The position numbers were made by a program, and so were the translations under genes. The notes below the pieces were generated by a model. It did no database searches, was not told where the DNA came from, and saw only the letters and a program-made list of their open reading frames with translations. A stretch of 64,000 nucleotides of DNA, taken from NCBI RefSeq assembly GCF_000483485.1, contig NZ_KI519609.1, forward strand, positions 1,145,460 to 1,209,459. Reading direction: 5' to 3'. Positions within the stretch are counted from its first letter, which is position 1. The number at the start of each line of letters is the position of its first letter. Source of the DNA: Thiomicrorhabdus chilensis DSM 12352. Its GTDB lineage: Bacteria > Pseudomonadota > Gammaproteobacteria > Thiomicrospirales > Thiomicrospiraceae. This document shows positions 1 to 9,052 of this stretch, piece after piece.

Positions 1-567
1 GTTGAGCAGGCCGCCGAAGTCATCAAAAGTTTAAGACAGGACAGCGAAACCATCGGTACGGTTTTGGATGTGATCAAGGACATTGCAGAGCAGACCAATC
101 TTTTGGCGCTCAATGCGGCTATTGAGGCGGCGCGAGCCGGTGAGCACGGTCGTGGATTTGCTGTGGTGGCCGACGAGGTCAGAATCCTAGCGAGCCGAAC
201 TCAGGACTCCACCAAAGAGATTGAAGTGACTATTGAACACTTGCAGCTTGCCGCCCAGCAGGCTGTCGGGGTGATGAACCGAGGCCGTGAACAGGCCAAT
301 CAGAGTGTTGAACAAGCGCACCAAGCGGGCACTTCGCTTAAGGCGATCGATTCAGCGGTGAGCACCATTAACCAGATGAACAGTCAGATTGCCAGTGCCT
401 CCGAGAATCAGCGCAGGCAAGCCGAAGAGGCCAATGCCAGCATTGAGAAAATCAGTGATGTGGCGGAAGAGGCTGCAAATGGAGCGGCAAAAACGTTCGA
501 TTCTAGTTCTCAGGTAGGCGATTTGGCCAGACAGTTGAGCAAACTCATCAGAGAATTCAAAACCTGA
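1..567 (+). CDS. Methyl-accepting chemotaxis protein, C-terminal part (5' end outside window)
   Basis: The frame is open from base 1 to a TGA at 565-567, so only the last 188 codons are present. They form the cytoplasmic signalling hairpin of a chemoreceptor. The tip motif with [21 protein letters not shown] is recognisable around codons 26-46 and is followed by the [12 protein letters not shown] segment. This tip binds CheA and CheW, so the protein should control the flagellar or pilus kinase cascade from the inner membrane. The ligand-binding and membrane domains lie upstream of the window, so the stimulus cannot be inferred. The family assignment is certain. A hairpin with a T-run follows at 653-688. 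Confidence 0.95.
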   Translation, partial: VEQAAEVIKSLRQDSETIGTVLDVIKDIAEQTNLLALNAAIEAARAGEHGRGFAVVADEVRILASRTQDSTKEIEVTIEHLQLAAQQAVGVMNRGREQANQSVEQAHQAGTSLKAIDSAVSTINQMNSQIASASENQRRQAEEANASIEKISDVAEEAANGAAKTFDSSSQVGDLARQLSKLIREFKT

Positions 568-652
568 GTTTGACTGAATTCTTGAATTGCAGGTCAGCGT
601 TCGGCATTTTTTGCCGATTGTGACCGTCACTCCTGCCAGAACCAGTGAATTC

Positions 653-688
653 AACCGGTTGCGACGATGTGTGGCAATCGGTTTTTTT
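653..688 (+). terminator. Rho-independent terminator of the chemoreceptor gene
   Basis: The arms AACCGGTTGC (653-662) and GCAATCGGTT (674-683) pair over 10 bp with one G-T wobble and are followed by a run of T. It lies 86 bases after the chemoreceptor stop codon. Confidence 0.7.
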
Positions 689-700
689 GTGGTGTTCAAC

Positions 701-708
701 CAGGCCTG
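701..708. repeat. CAGGCCTG palindrome (intergenic)
   Basis: This copy of the over-represented octamer lies between the stops of two convergent genes. It is flanked by short complementary CAAC and GTTG arms, so it can form a small hairpin just past the end of the DUF155 gene. Confidence 0.6.
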
Positions 709-726
709 TTGATTCCTGGCCGAATC

Positions 727-1521
727 TTAAATGTAACCCAGCAAGTCATGAAATATGGTCACAAATACCTCGAAGGTGATCAGCCAGATGATGATCCATT
801 CCAGCAAAGAAGAGTGCTTATGCTTCTGTTCTTCGGACATCATTTCAAAGAGCTCGTGAATGGTTTCCAGTTTTTTACTGAGTACCTCGATTCTCTGCTT
901 TATCTCAAGATAGTCGGACACTGTGCCATACAGGCTATCGAGTTCAGGGTTTTCCCAAAAAAAGTCGGGCACATCCAATAGGTCGTAATTCAGCATGATA
1001 TTGCTTTTGCTGATAAACAGATGCCCTCGCAGCTTGGAGAGTGCTTTAGCGGACAGTTTGGACTTGCCGGTGTCAGCAATGTTTTTGGGAATATAAGCGG
1101 TGTCATTGATGGTGTTCTGAACCTGGAACTCAAAATGCGCTAATTTGGTGGATTGCGCCAGTCCGTGGGAGAGCGCTAAACGGACCAGCGGCTCGTCACG
1201 ATTGAGTGATATATGGTCATTTTTGATGCTGAGCGCGTGTCCGTCGCTTGAGAAGGTAAACTCATCCTCAATCAGCTGCATGAGGATTTGATTGCTAAAC
1301 GACGTGAGTTTTTCAAGCAGATCATGGCGATCGTAGGGGTCGACATTCCAAAATACCACCACGCCGTAGTCAAATATATAGACGTCGCCGTGTTTCCATT
1401 TGAGTTCTATGACATTGCGGAAACGCTTCGAGTCATAATGCTGATTCAAGTGGGTGTGGAGTTCATTAAATTCAAAGTTGGCGCAATAGCATAGGGTATA
1501 GATCAGATTGCTTTGGGGCAT
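727..1521 (-). CDS. RMD1/DUF155 family membrane-anchored protein
   Basis: This 264-residue protein matches the DUF155 (RMD1/Sif2/Sif3) family. It has the HGDVYIFDYGVVVFW segment near residue 44, the FFWENPELDSLY block near 187, a helical stretch with repeated E/L/K (about 195-245) and a hydrophobic C-terminal segment of about 20 residues beginning at LLEWIIIWL. Eukaryotic members sit in the mitochondrial inner membrane. The bacterial function is not established, and I give none. Start and length fit the family. It is convergent with the chemoreceptor gene, and no partner gene is obvious. Confidence 0.8.
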   Translation of the reverse strand: MPQSNLIYTLCYCANFEFNELHTHLNQHYDSKRFRNVIELKWKHGDVYIFDYGVVVFWNVDPYDRHDLLEKLTSFSNQILMQLIEDEFTFSSDGHALSIKNDHISLNRDEPLVRLALSHGLAQSTKLAHFEFQVQNTINDTAYIPKNIADTGKSKLSAKALSKLRGHLFISKSNIMLNYDLLDVPDFFWENPELDSLYGTVSDYLEIKQRIEVLSKKLETIHELFEMMSEEQKHKHSSLLEWIIIWLITFEVFVTIFHDLLGYI

Positions 1522-1721
1522 GTTGTGTGTCTCTTAGTAGACTCGGCTTGCTGAGCCGCAGGATGTAAAGGAAAATTACAACGCTATTAGATGCCATTTT
1601 CAGTCAGAGATAAAGTGTTTTGCAGTGCGCAGGATGATAATTATTTGGCAAGCTTCTGAAAGACCACAGGGGCGAAAAAAATTTGGAAGTCCTGCACGTG
1701 GTGTTGATAGGAAGAGCGCAC

Positions 1722-1751
1722 GCCAAAACAGGCAGGCCTGTCTGTTTTGGC
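1722..1751 (-). terminator. Perfect 10-bp hairpin centred on CAGGCCTG
   Basis: The arms GCCAAAACAG and CTGTTTTGGC enclose the decamer GCAGGCCTGT (1732-1741). It begins 7 bases past the stop of the small membrane-protein gene on the minus strand and has no clear T-run. A terminator or 3'-end stabiliser is the simplest reading. The same decamer centre recurs at 31216 and 61682 inside unrelated stems. Confidence 0.55.
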
Positions 1752-1757
1752 TGGAGC

Positions 1758-2045
1758 TTATTGATTTCCTTTAGAGCCATGCGGGTTATTAGGATCACTA
1801 GAATCATTAGAGCCACGCTCTGTTTGCTCTTGTGCTGAGTTTTCGGCCTGTTGTTTGTATTTGTTGAGCAGGTTTTGCGTGTAGCGGAAAGAGAGCCATA
1901 AGGCCGGGAAAGTGACGGCAAAAGTAAAGAGAGTCGTCATCAGGCTGTTTAGAAGTGTTTGCCCTTGATAAATGACCAGACCGCCGACCACCAAACTGAT
2001 GAGCAGACTGTTTCGAAGGGCGCGTTTCATGGGTGAAAGTTCCAT
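1758..2045 (-). CDS. Small two-helix membrane protein, unknown function
   Basis: This 95-residue protein has two hydrophobic segments (about residues 12-28 and 33-52) and a polar tail rich in Q, E, N and S. The short MKRALRNSLL segment before the first helix carries positive charge, so the N-terminus is probably cytoplasmic. I do not recognise a family. The gene stands alone on the minus strand, with an AT-rich upstream region and the CAGGCCTG hairpin right after its stop. The open frame, membrane pattern and matching 3' hairpin make it likely to be real. Confidence 0.6.
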   Translation of the reverse strand: MELSPMKRALRNSLLISLVVGGLVIYQGQTLLNSLMTTLFTFAVTFPALWLSFRYTQNLLNKYKQQAENSAQEQTERGSNDSSDPNNPHGSKGNQ

Positions 2046-2159
2046 TGGAATTTCCTGTTTAAGTTATTGTTTATATGTGGTTATTTTGATTTTTACTTAT
2101 GGTTGATCGGATGGTTTTAAGTTTGAGTTCTTCATGGCACGTTGATTACTCAGCCAAAA

Positions 2160-2591
2160 TTATTTGATCAGCAAACTCTGCAGGCAGCGCAAATAAGCAC
2201 TTTCGTCGGGTTCAGTCTGATCACGTTGCGCCTGCCAAAGTGATTCCGCCAGACAATCCATCATCGCATGCTCGGTGGCCATGACGTCTCCAAAACGTTC
2301 GCCAAGCTGCTGATAGACGGCCTGAATTCCCTGGGGTCGGTCAAGTGCCACCTGTTCCTGGAGCGCCAAATGCATGCCCATGTGCAAAAACGGATTGGTT
2401 TCACCGTCTTCGGGTTTGTATTCATTGCCCAGGTGTTTCTCATTGTTGAGCATGGCATGATATTCGGGATGCATCTCAATGACTCTGGCCACCATCTGTT
2501 CCATAGCGTCCATTGGTTGACCGGTGCGTGCCTTATTCCAAGTGTCGGCATAAAATTGGCGAAGTCGATCTCTTTCGGAGGTGTAAAACAT
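2160..2591 (-). CDS. DUF1841 family protein
   Basis: The 143-residue product starts MFYTSERDRLRQFYADTW and has the EHPEY-like block (VIEMHPEYHAML) and the NPFLHMGMHLAL segment typical of DUF1841 in beta- and gammaproteobacteria. The function is unknown. The frame stays open upstream to a start inside nth, but family homology begins at this methionine and the ATG lies 10 bases after the nth stop, with AACCCTT between. I therefore chose the short form. It is the last gene of the metG-rnf-nth run and probably shares its transcript. Confidence 0.85.
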   Translation of the reverse strand: MFYTSERDRLRQFYADTWNKARTGQPMDAMEQMVARVIEMHPEYHAMLNNEKHLGNEYKPEDGETNPFLHMGMHLALQEQVALDRPQGIQAVYQQLGERFGDVMATEHAMMDCLAESLWQAQRDQTEPDESAYLRCLQSLLIK

Positions 2592-2601
2592 AAGGGTTCT
2601 A

Positions 2602-3234
2602 TTACTCGGTTTTGTCTTTGTATTCACATAAATCGTAGATGCAACAGGCGCCACATCTTGGTTTGCGCGCGGTACAAGTGTAACGGCCATGCAAAATCAA
2701 TAGATGATGCGCCGGAATCAAGTATGCCTTGGGAACGAACTTGAGCAGGTTTTTTTCCACTTCCAAGACGGTTTTTCCCGGAGCCAGTTTGGTTCGGTTG
2801 GAGACGCGGAATATGTGGGTGTCTACCGCCATGGTCGGCTGCCCAAAAGCGGTGTTGAGCACTACATTGGCGGTTTTACGGCCGACACCGGGCAAGGCTT
2901 CGAGATCTTTTCGGTTATCGGGCACCTGAGAATCGTGCAAGTTCACCAACATCTTGCAGGTTTTGATAATGTTCTCGGCTTTGGTATTGAACAGACCGAT
3001 GGTTTTGATATAGGTTTTTAATCCCTCTACGCCCAAAGCGTAAATGGCCTCAGGGGTGTTGGCGACCGGAAACAATTTGGCCGTGGCGATATTGACGCCT
3101 TTATCGGTCGCCTGAGCAGAGAGGATCACGGCAATCAGCAATTCGAAGGGTGTGCTGTAGTTCAGCTCCGTTTCCGGCTCCGGAATGGCGGCGCTCAAGC
3201 GTTCAAATATTTCTAGTCGTTTTTGTTTATTCAT
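2602..3234 (-). CDS. nth: Endonuclease III (DNA glycosylase/AP lyase)
   Basis: This bifunctional base-excision repair enzyme removes oxidised pyrimidines and cleaves the abasic site. The helix-hairpin-helix LPGVGRKTANVVL carries the catalytic Lys120, and Asp138 follows in VDTHIFRV. The C-terminal [4Fe-4S] loop has Cys187, 194, 197 and 203 (C-X6-C-X2-C-X5-C). These are the positions of the E. coli enzyme, so both numbering and length (210 residues) are conserved. It follows rnfE by 31 bases, as in the widespread rnf/rsx-nth gene order. Confidence 0.97.
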   Translation of the reverse strand: MNKQKRLEIFERLSAAIPEPETELNYSTPFELLIAVILSAQATDKGVNIATAKLFPVANTPEAIYALGVEGLKTYIKTIGLFNTKAENIIKTCKMLVNLHDSQVPDNRKDLEALPGVGRKTANVVLNTAFGQPTMAVDTHIFRVSNRTKLAPGKTVLEVEKNLLKFVPKAYLIPAHHLLILHGRYTCTARKPRCGACCIYDLCEYKDKTE

Positions 3235-3265
3235 GGCCGGTTTTTCTGTGAGTTTAAAGCAGATC

Positions 3266-4030
3266 CTAGTTCAGATGCCGTACTGAATTGACGGCGATTT
3301 GAATGTTAAGCTGATTCTGTTGTTTATTGGTTTTTTTGGCATCCACATAGTTTTTGAATGCAATCAATAGACCCAGTCCGATAAAGGCGCCAGGTGGCAG
3401 AATGGCAAGCAACACACCTTGATAATGTTCTCCAAAATCGATTGTCCAGCTGCGGGCGTTTTCGCCGAACATCAAATAGGCCTGGTCAAACAATGTGCCG
3501 TTGCCGATGATTTCACGCATGGCTCCCAGCAGAACCAGAATGAACAGGAAACCAAGCCCCATGAAGAATGCATCGACAATGGCTTTGTCCACAGTGTTTT
3601 TCGAGGCGTAGGCTTCAGCACGACCCAATATCGCACAGTTGGTTACAATCAGCGGGATGAATATCCCCAAAATGCCATGCAATGTATGGAAGTAGGCGTT
3701 CATCAGAAGGTCAATGATGGTCACCGCGGTGGCAATGATGGCGATGAATACCGGGATGCGGATCTCGTCGGACACATGGTTTCGGATCAGCGAGACCAAA
3801 ATATTGGAAGACATTAGAACCAGCAAGGTCGCCAGGCCGAGTCCTAAGCCGTTTACAGTATTATTGGAGACCGCCAGCAGAGGGCACAGCCCAAGCAGTG
3901 CAACCAGCGCTTGGTTGTTGTTCCATAAACCGTTCTCGGCGATTTTACGGTAGTCTTGCCAGGCGCTCTGTTGAGAGGAATTTGTGGGAGTTTCAGCGGG
4001 AACTTCTTGGCCCTGTGCAATGTCAGTCAT
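3266..4030 (-). CDS. rnfE: Rnf electron transport complex subunit E
   Basis: RnfE (RsxE) is one of the two integral-membrane subunits, related to RnfA, that carry electrons across the membrane in the ferredoxin:NAD+ oxidoreductase (Rnf) complex. The 254-residue protein has about six hydrophobic segments and the conserved [11 protein letters not shown] and [14 protein letters not shown] motifs. The cysteines in these motifs are the family's proposed metal ligands. The N-terminal 25 residues are polar and longer than usual. It overlaps rnfG by 8 bases and is followed by nth. The complex may drive reduced ferredoxin supply or SoxR reduction, and the sequence does not tell which. Confidence 0.96.
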   Translation of the reverse strand: MTDIAQGQEVPAETPTNSSQQSAWQDYRKIAENGLWNNNQALVALLGLCPLLAVSNNTVNGLGLGLATLLVLMSSNILVSLIRNHVSDEIRIPVFIAIIATAVTIIDLLMNAYFHTLHGILGIFIPLIVTNCAILGRAEAYASKNTVDKAIVDAFFMGLGFLFILVLLGAMREIIGNGTLFDQAYLMFGENARSWTIDFGEHYQGVLLAILPPGAFIGLGLLIAFKNYVDAKKTNKQQNQLNIQIAVNSVRHLN

Positions 4031-4679
4031 AGAGCGTCTCTCCTTGTTGATTGATCCATTTCAGGGTTCGTTTGACGGCTCCGACGACTGCACGCGGCGT
4101 GATTGTGGCGCCGGTAAACTGATCAAAATCTCCGCCGTCCTTTTTAACCGCCCAGCGAGGATCGTTATCCTCACGCAGATTGCGACCGTCGAACTCCAGT
4201 ATCCATGGGTTTTTAGCAATTTCAATTTTGTCCCCCAGCCCCGGGGTCTCTTTGTGTTTAAGTACGCGTACACCTGAAATACGACCATCGGCTAAGACGC
4301 CAATCAGTAAATGTATTTGACCACTATAACCGTTTGGTGCGATGGCGGTGAGTATGACCCCTACAGGCTTGCCAGCTTTGCGTGCCCGATAGAGCGTAAC
4401 GACTTCGTCGCTGCCCAGTTGTTTCAAAGAGCCTGAGTCTTCAATGAGAAGGGTGTCTTGAATTGGATTGTTGTCATATAAATCAACCGGTAAGACTTCA
4501 TCGAAGGTCGACAGCAGGGTTTGTTTTTCCGCTTTGGCGACCAGCGGATCGGTGAGGGCCTTGACCGCCAATAATAAAATGACGCTGACGACGACAAACA
4601 GGCTTAATTTGACCGCCGAACGAAGACTGGTTTTAAGAATATTGGGGTTGTTTGATGATTTCATGGCACCAAGACTCAT
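4023..4679 (-). CDS. rnfG: Rnf complex subunit G (FMN-binding)
   Basis: The 218-residue protein has one N-terminal membrane helix (about 23-45) and a periplasmic FMN-binding domain. The motif [11 protein letters not shown] near residue 190 holds the threonine to which FMN is covalently attached through phosphodiester linkage in this family. GLGDKIE and HKETPG also match. Its ATG overlaps the rnfD stop as ATGA, which supports translational coupling and this start, although a second ATG lies five codons inside. It belongs to the rnfABCDGE operon. Confidence 0.95.
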   Translation of the reverse strand: MSLGAMKSSNNPNILKTSLRSAVKLSLFVVVSVILLLAVKALTDPLVAKAEKQTLLSTFDEVLPVDLYDNNPIQDTLLIEDSGSLKQLGSDEVVTLYRARKAGKPVGVILTAIAPNGYSGQIHLLIGVLADGRISGVRVLKHKETPGLGDKIEIAKNPWILEFDGRNLREDNDPRWAVKKDGGDFDQFTGATITPRAVVGAVKRTLKWINQQGETLYD

Positions 4680-5710
4680 CGGTTATGACCAAACACACGG
4701 GGCTGAGTGTATTGATCGATTAGCGGTACCGCAATGTTCATCAACAGGATTGCGAAGGCGATCCCATCCGGAAAAGCCCCCCAATTACGAATAACGTAGA
4801 CCAGAATGCCGATGCCGCAGGCGTAGATCAACTTGCCACGAGGCGTGGTGCTGGCAGTGACTGGATCGGTGATGATGAAAAACGCCGCCAACATGGTTCC
4901 ACCTGTCAGTAAAACAAAATCGACAGGCGGGTAGGTGGCCGGGTCAATCTGGTTGAATAGCAAACTGATTGCAGCAAGGGAGCCAAGGAAGCCGACCGGG
5001 TATTGCCAGCTGATGACACCCGAGTAAATCATCCACACCCCACCAAGCAGAAACGCGACATTGATCCATCCCCAGCTACTTAAGCCCCATAGGGAAGAGA
5101 GCGCACTGTTATTTAGGGTGTCCTGGACGCTCAAGCCTTGTGACAGACCATTACGCACTTCATTGAGCGGGGTCGCGCCGGTATACATATCCATAGAGAG
5201 TCCGGGTATTTGTCCGGTGAAAATCACCTGGGCAGACTGAAGCAGATTCAGGGCTTCACCGGTGTATTCTATTGGCAAGGCCCATTGGGTCATTTGTACA
5301 GGGAAGGAAATTAACAGAAACGCATAACCGAGCATCGCCGGATTGAAGGGATTGTATCCAAGTCCACCGTAAAGGTGTTTTCCGAAGGTCAGTGCAAAGG
5401 CACTTCCGGTGACAATGACCCACCAAGGGGCTTCAGGTGGAATGCAGAAAACCAGTCCCGTTATGGTGATCAGCGCGCTCATGTCGGAAATGAAAGGGAG
5501 AACTGGACGCCCGCGTAATTTAAGCATGACGTACTCCACCACCAAGGCCGTCGCCACCGCCAGCATCCATTGAATGGCAATGCCGAAGCCAAACAGGTAA
5601 ATATGGGCGATGAGTGCGGGCAGGGCAGCAATCTGTACCTGCAACATCACCTTGCGGACACTTTGATTGTTATGCGTATAGGGGGAGGAAGACAGTATCG
5701 ATTGACTCAC
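4676..5710 (-). CDS. rnfD: Rnf complex subunit D (membrane, flavinylated)
   Basis: RnfD is a polytopic NqrB-like subunit carrying covalent FMN. The 344-residue protein has many hydrophobic segments, the GGLGYNPFNPAMLGYAF block around residue 118 and YTGATPLNEVRNG near 180, where the threonine is the expected flavin attachment site. The start is GTG, directly abutting the rnfC stop. An ATGA overlap links it to rnfG downstream. Length is typical of the family. Confidence 0.95.
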   Translation of the reverse strand: MSQSILSSSPYTHNNQSVRKVMLQVQIAALPALIAHIYLFGFGIAIQWMLAVATALVVEYVMLKLRGRPVLPFISDMSALITITGLVFCIPPEAPWWVIVTGSAFALTFGKHLYGGLGYNPFNPAMLGYAFLLISFPVQMTQWALPIEYTGEALNLLQSAQVIFTGQIPGLSMDMYTGATPLNEVRNGLSQGLSVQDTLNNSALSSLWGLSSWGWINVAFLLGGVWMIYSGVISWQYPVGFLGSLAAISLLFNQIDPATYPPVDFVLLTGGTMLAAFFIITDPVTASTTPRGKLIYACGIGILVYVIRNWGAFPDGIAFAILLMNIAVPLIDQYTQPRVFGHNR

Positions 5711-7888
5711 TTAGGTGTTCTCCTGGTTATCCGCAGCTTGATTTTTTTCAGCTTGTCGTTGTTTGGCTCGTTTCCGTGCGGCTTCCATCGCCTTTTGACG
5801 TTTGTCGGAGTTTTCATCCTGCTGGTGCGTTTGGTTATCCGAACGCTCTCCAGAAGGTTTGTCTGAAGACACTTGATGGTCACTCGATGATACCTTGCGC
5901 TTTTTTGCGGCCGCTCTGGCCGCTTGCATTGCGGCTTTACGGGCCGCTTCTTTTTTGGAGGCCGTCGTCGCTTCGCTTGTCTGGGTCAGGTCTAGGCTAA
6001 TTGCCTCAGCGGAGGGCTCTTTTGTGGGTGACGAAGACTCGGATTTGAGGTTTGTTTTTGCATCCTTGTTTGCAGGTTCACTTTGGGCTTTGACCTTTTG
6101 GGCACGCTTTTGAGCGGCTTTTTGGGCCGCCTGACGTGCTTTGGATTTGGCGTCGCCTGTGCTTGATTTCATGGATGCCGTCGAGCCTGCTTCCAGTTCG
6201 GAGTTTTGAGCCGCTTTCTTGGCCGCTTCAATCGCTTTCAAGCGTGCCGAAGGCATGGCTTTGTCAGAACCGGAGGATGGTTTGTTTCCTTTTTGCATCG
6301 CGCGTTTTGCTGCGGCTGCTCTGGCGGCGGCGGCCGCACCAGCAGCCTTTTTTGCCGGCGTTTTTTCTGATGAGTCTTCCGTTTTGGCAGCGGCCTGTTT
6401 GACCGCCTCTTTTTTGGCTTTCAAACGAGCCTCGCGCTCTTGTTTTTCACGCTCTATCCGTGCGAGTTTGAATTCATGACGCTGTTTGGCTAATTCTACG
6501 GCTTTTTCTTCGGCATGAATCGCTTTGATTTCCGATTTGGCGTGACGGTAATATTGCACCAGTGGAATGTGGCTTGGACAAACATAGCTGCAACAGCCAC
6601 ATTCAATGCAATCAAATACCTGAAGTTTTTCAACTTTGTCAAATTCATGCGCCTGACTATACCAATACATCTGCTGGGGTAAGAGGTTGACTGGACAGAC
6701 ATCCATGCACTCGCCACAGCGAATACAAGGCATCTGCATGTCAACTGGTTCAGGCGGGTTAGCTAACACGCAATTTGTGGTTTTCAGTACTGGTACTTCA
6801 TTGCTTTTTACTTGAAAGCCCATCATAGGCCCACCCATGACCAAGGGATAGTCAAGTTTGACTTTGGGCTTGGCGGCCTGTGCGAGGCTATTGAAAGGCG
6901 TGCCGATCATGACATCCATATTGAAGGGTTTTTCAAGCCCTAATCCTGAAACGGTCACCAATCTTGACGTCAGAGGGTCGCCCAGCGAGACGGCTCGGTA
7001 GATTGCGGTTAAGGTCGCCACATTCATCATTAATAAACCGATATCAACGGCATGGGAATCATGCGGCGTCTCTATTCCTGTGAGTTCCAGGGTAAGCTGT
7101 TTTTGTCCACCCATTGGATAGACTGTTGCCACCTCTTTGATTTCAACGGATGTGGATGCGGCCGCTTTTTTCATGGCTTGAATCGCAGCCGGTTTATTGG
7201 TTTCGATGCCGCAAATGATGCGTTCTGCGCCCAAGGCTTCGGCGGTCAGCAAGGCGCCTTTTATGATGGCTTCGGCCTGGGTCTGCATCAAAAGGTCGTC
7301 ACAGGTTATGAACGGTTCGCACTCGGCGCCGTTAATCAGTAGGGTATGGATGCGACCGCGCTCGTTTGGGAGTTTGGCGTAAGTTGGGAAGCCGGCTCCG
7401 CCCATGCCGACAATGCCCGATTTTAATAAAACGGATTTTAGCTCGACCGGGGTTTTGGGTAATGATCCATCGACCTCAAGGGCATTTTCAATGGCCTGGT
7501 TGGCCCCGTCCGGTTGTAAGATGATACAGACACCTTCCAGACCCGACGGATGTGCTAGAGTCGCCTCTTCGATAGCGATGATGGTTCCGGAGGTAGGGGC
7601 ATGAATCGGTACACTCAGAGCCTTTTGAGGGTCTTTTGACGGTTTGGCCAACAGTTGGTTTTTCTTTACCTTGTCGCCAACCTGAACAATGGGGCAAGCG
7701 GGCAAGCCTACCTGTTGCTGCAAAGGTAAAATCAACTTTTCCGGTATCAGTTGTGGACGAATGGGTTGGCTGGCTGACAAGGACTTGTTGTAGCGTGGAA
7801 ACACCCCACCATGGAAGCGATAAGCCCAACGTTTGGCAGACGGATAGATTTTGGACAATTGTTTGACGACAAGCATGAAAAAGTTCAT
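5711..7888 (-). CDS. rnfC: Rnf complex subunit C with long Ala/Lys-rich tail
   Basis: RnfC is the peripheral subunit that binds NADH/FMN and two [4Fe-4S] clusters. Residues 1-370 hold the NADH/FMN-binding region with [14 protein letters not shown] near 162. Cys388, 391, 394, 398 and Cys427, 430, 433, 437 are the two cluster sites. From about residue 460 to 725 the protein is a low-complexity tail rich in A, K, R, E and Q with repeated KAA-type units, probably a charged helix. E. coli RsxC has a similar tail of variable length, so this is a feature of the family and not a fusion. The rnfB stop overlaps its ATG as ATGA. Confidence 0.96.
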   Translation of the reverse strand: MNFFMLVVKQLSKIYPSAKRWAYRFHGGVFPRYNKSLSASQPIRPQLIPEKLILPLQQQVGLPACPIVQVGDKVKKNQLLAKPSKDPQKALSVPIHAPTSGTIIAIEEATLAHPSGLEGVCIILQPDGANQAIENALEVDGSLPKTPVELKSVLLKSGIVGMGGAGFPTYAKLPNERGRIHTLLINGAECEPFITCDDLLMQTQAEAIIKGALLTAEALGAERIICGIETNKPAAIQAMKKAAASTSVEIKEVATVYPMGGQKQLTLELTGIETPHDSHAVDIGLLMMNVATLTAIYRAVSLGDPLTSRLVTVSGLGLEKPFNMDVMIGTPFNSLAQAAKPKVKLDYPLVMGGPMMGFQVKSNEVPVLKTTNCVLANPPEPVDMQMPCIRCGECMDVCPVNLLPQQMYWYSQAHEFDKVEKLQVFDCIECGCCSYVCPSHIPLVQYYRHAKSEIKAIHAEEKAVELAKQRHEFKLARIEREKQEREARLKAKKEAVKQAAAKTEDSSEKTPAKKAAGAAAAARAAAAKRAMQKGNKPSSGSDKAMPSARLKAIEAAKKAAQNSELEAGSTASMKSSTGDAKSKARQAAQKAAQKRAQKVKAQSEPANKDAKTNLKSESSSPTKEPSAEAISLDLTQTSEATTASKKEAARKAAMQAARAAAKKRKVSSSDHQVSSDKPSGERSDNQTHQQDENSDKRQKAMEAARKRAKQRQAEKNQAADNQENT

Positions 7889-8436
7889 CTGTCGTCCTCA
7901 TTTAAAAAATTAGGTTCTGGCCATTTCCAGTCATTGGGCGTGACTTTTGGCGGGATCATATCGATGCAATCGACCGGGCAGACCGGAACGCATAATTCAC
8001 ATCCGGTGCACTCTTTCTCTATTACGGTATGCATCATTTTGGTGGCCCCAAGAATGGCATCGACTGGGCATTCTTTAATGCATAAAACGCAACCGATGCA
8101 CAAATCCTCATTGATAAAGGCGACCTCTTTCTCTTTTGGTTCGGCCGCAGCCTCATCCATCGCCTTGGGTTCCAGTCCGGTGATTTCGGATATTTTAATC
8201 ATCACCTCATTACCGCCGGGAATGCACTGGTTGATGTCGGCCTCTCGGTTGGCCACCGCCTCGGCATAAGGTTTGCAACCCGGGTAACCGCATTGCCCGC
8301 ATTGGGTTTGCGGCAAGATTTTATCGATTTGTTCGGCTTCCGGATTGCCTTCCACCTTAAAGCGGATCGAAGCGTAACCAAGCAGTAGCCCAAACAGAAC
8401 GGCCAGAGCGAGAAAAATGAGAATCGCTTCAATCAT
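7885..8436 (-). CDS. rnfB: Rnf complex subunit B (ferredoxin-type Fe-S protein)
   Basis: The 183-residue subunit has an N-terminal membrane helix, a four-cysteine [4Fe-4S] domain starting [17 protein letters not shown] near residue 44, and a double-cluster ferredoxin domain with [12 protein letters not shown] and [12 protein letters not shown] near 110 and 140. It passes electrons from ferredoxin into the complex. It overlaps rnfA upstream and rnfC downstream by four bases each, which indicates tight coupling. Confidence 0.97.
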   Translation of the reverse strand: MIEAILIFLALAVLFGLLLGYASIRFKVEGNPEAEQIDKILPQTQCGQCGYPGCKPYAEAVANREADINQCIPGGNEVMIKISEITGLEPKAMDEAAAEPKEKEVAFINEDLCIGCVLCIKECPVDAILGATKMMHTVIEKECTGCELCVPVCPVDCIDMIPPKVTPNDWKWPEPNFLNEDDR

Positions 8437-9014
8437 TTGACCAAACCACCAAAGCCCATAAAGGCCATTGACATCAATCCTGCAGTGATCAGGGCGATGG
8501 GTGCTCCTTTGAAAGGGGTAGGCACGTCGGAAGCATCGACACGTTCACGAATGGACGCGAACAGAATCATCACCAGGGTGAAGCCCATCGCAGCCCCGAA
8601 ACCGTATACCGCAGATTCGATAAAGTCGTTCTTTTCACCGACATTCAGCAGGGCTACCCCTAATACCGCACAGTTGGTGGTGATCAGTGGCAGGTAGATT
8701 CCCAATACTTGGTATAAGGTTGGACTGGTCTTGTGAATGGCCATTTCAGTAAAGCCGACTACTGCGGCAATGGCAAGAATGAAACCAATGGTCTGCAGGT
8801 ATTCGAGCCCGAAAGGTTGCAACAGATAAGTGAAAATGATGTAACTGAGTACTGATGACAATGTCATCACAAAGGTCGTAGCCAATCCCATGCCCAGAGC
8901 CGCATCGGTCTTTTTAGACACGCCCATAAAAGGGCAAAGGCCTAAAAACTTGACCAATACAAAATTATTAACCAGCACGGTGCTGATTAGAATTAGGATG
9001 TACTCTTGCATCAT
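8433..9014 (-). CDS. rnfA: Rnf complex subunit A
   Basis: This 193-residue, six-helix membrane subunit is homologous to RnfE. The conserved motifs [13 protein letters not shown] near residue 23 and [14 protein letters not shown] near 108 carry the cysteines thought to bind the intramembrane iron centre. It is first of the six rnf genes and starts 38 bases after metG, so the operon may be co-transcribed from the metG promoter. Two tandem ATG codons open the gene. Confidence 0.96.
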   Translation of the reverse strand: MMQEYILILISTVLVNNFVLVKFLGLCPFMGVSKKTDAALGMGLATTFVMTLSSVLSYIIFTYLLQPFGLEYLQTIGFILAIAAVVGFTEMAIHKTSPTLYQVLGIYLPLITTNCAVLGVALLNVGEKNDFIESAVYGFGAAMGFTLVMILFASIRERVDASDVPTPFKGAPIALITAGLMSMAFMGFGGLVK

Positions 9015-9052
9015 GGGCTCACTTTATAGGGTTTGGCTGAGTCAATTTTTGC

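Noticed and set aside
2592-2690. Longer start for the DUF1841 protein inside nth
   Set aside because: The extra residues overlap the conserved C-terminus of nth and do not belong to the family. The ATG at 2591 begins the homology.
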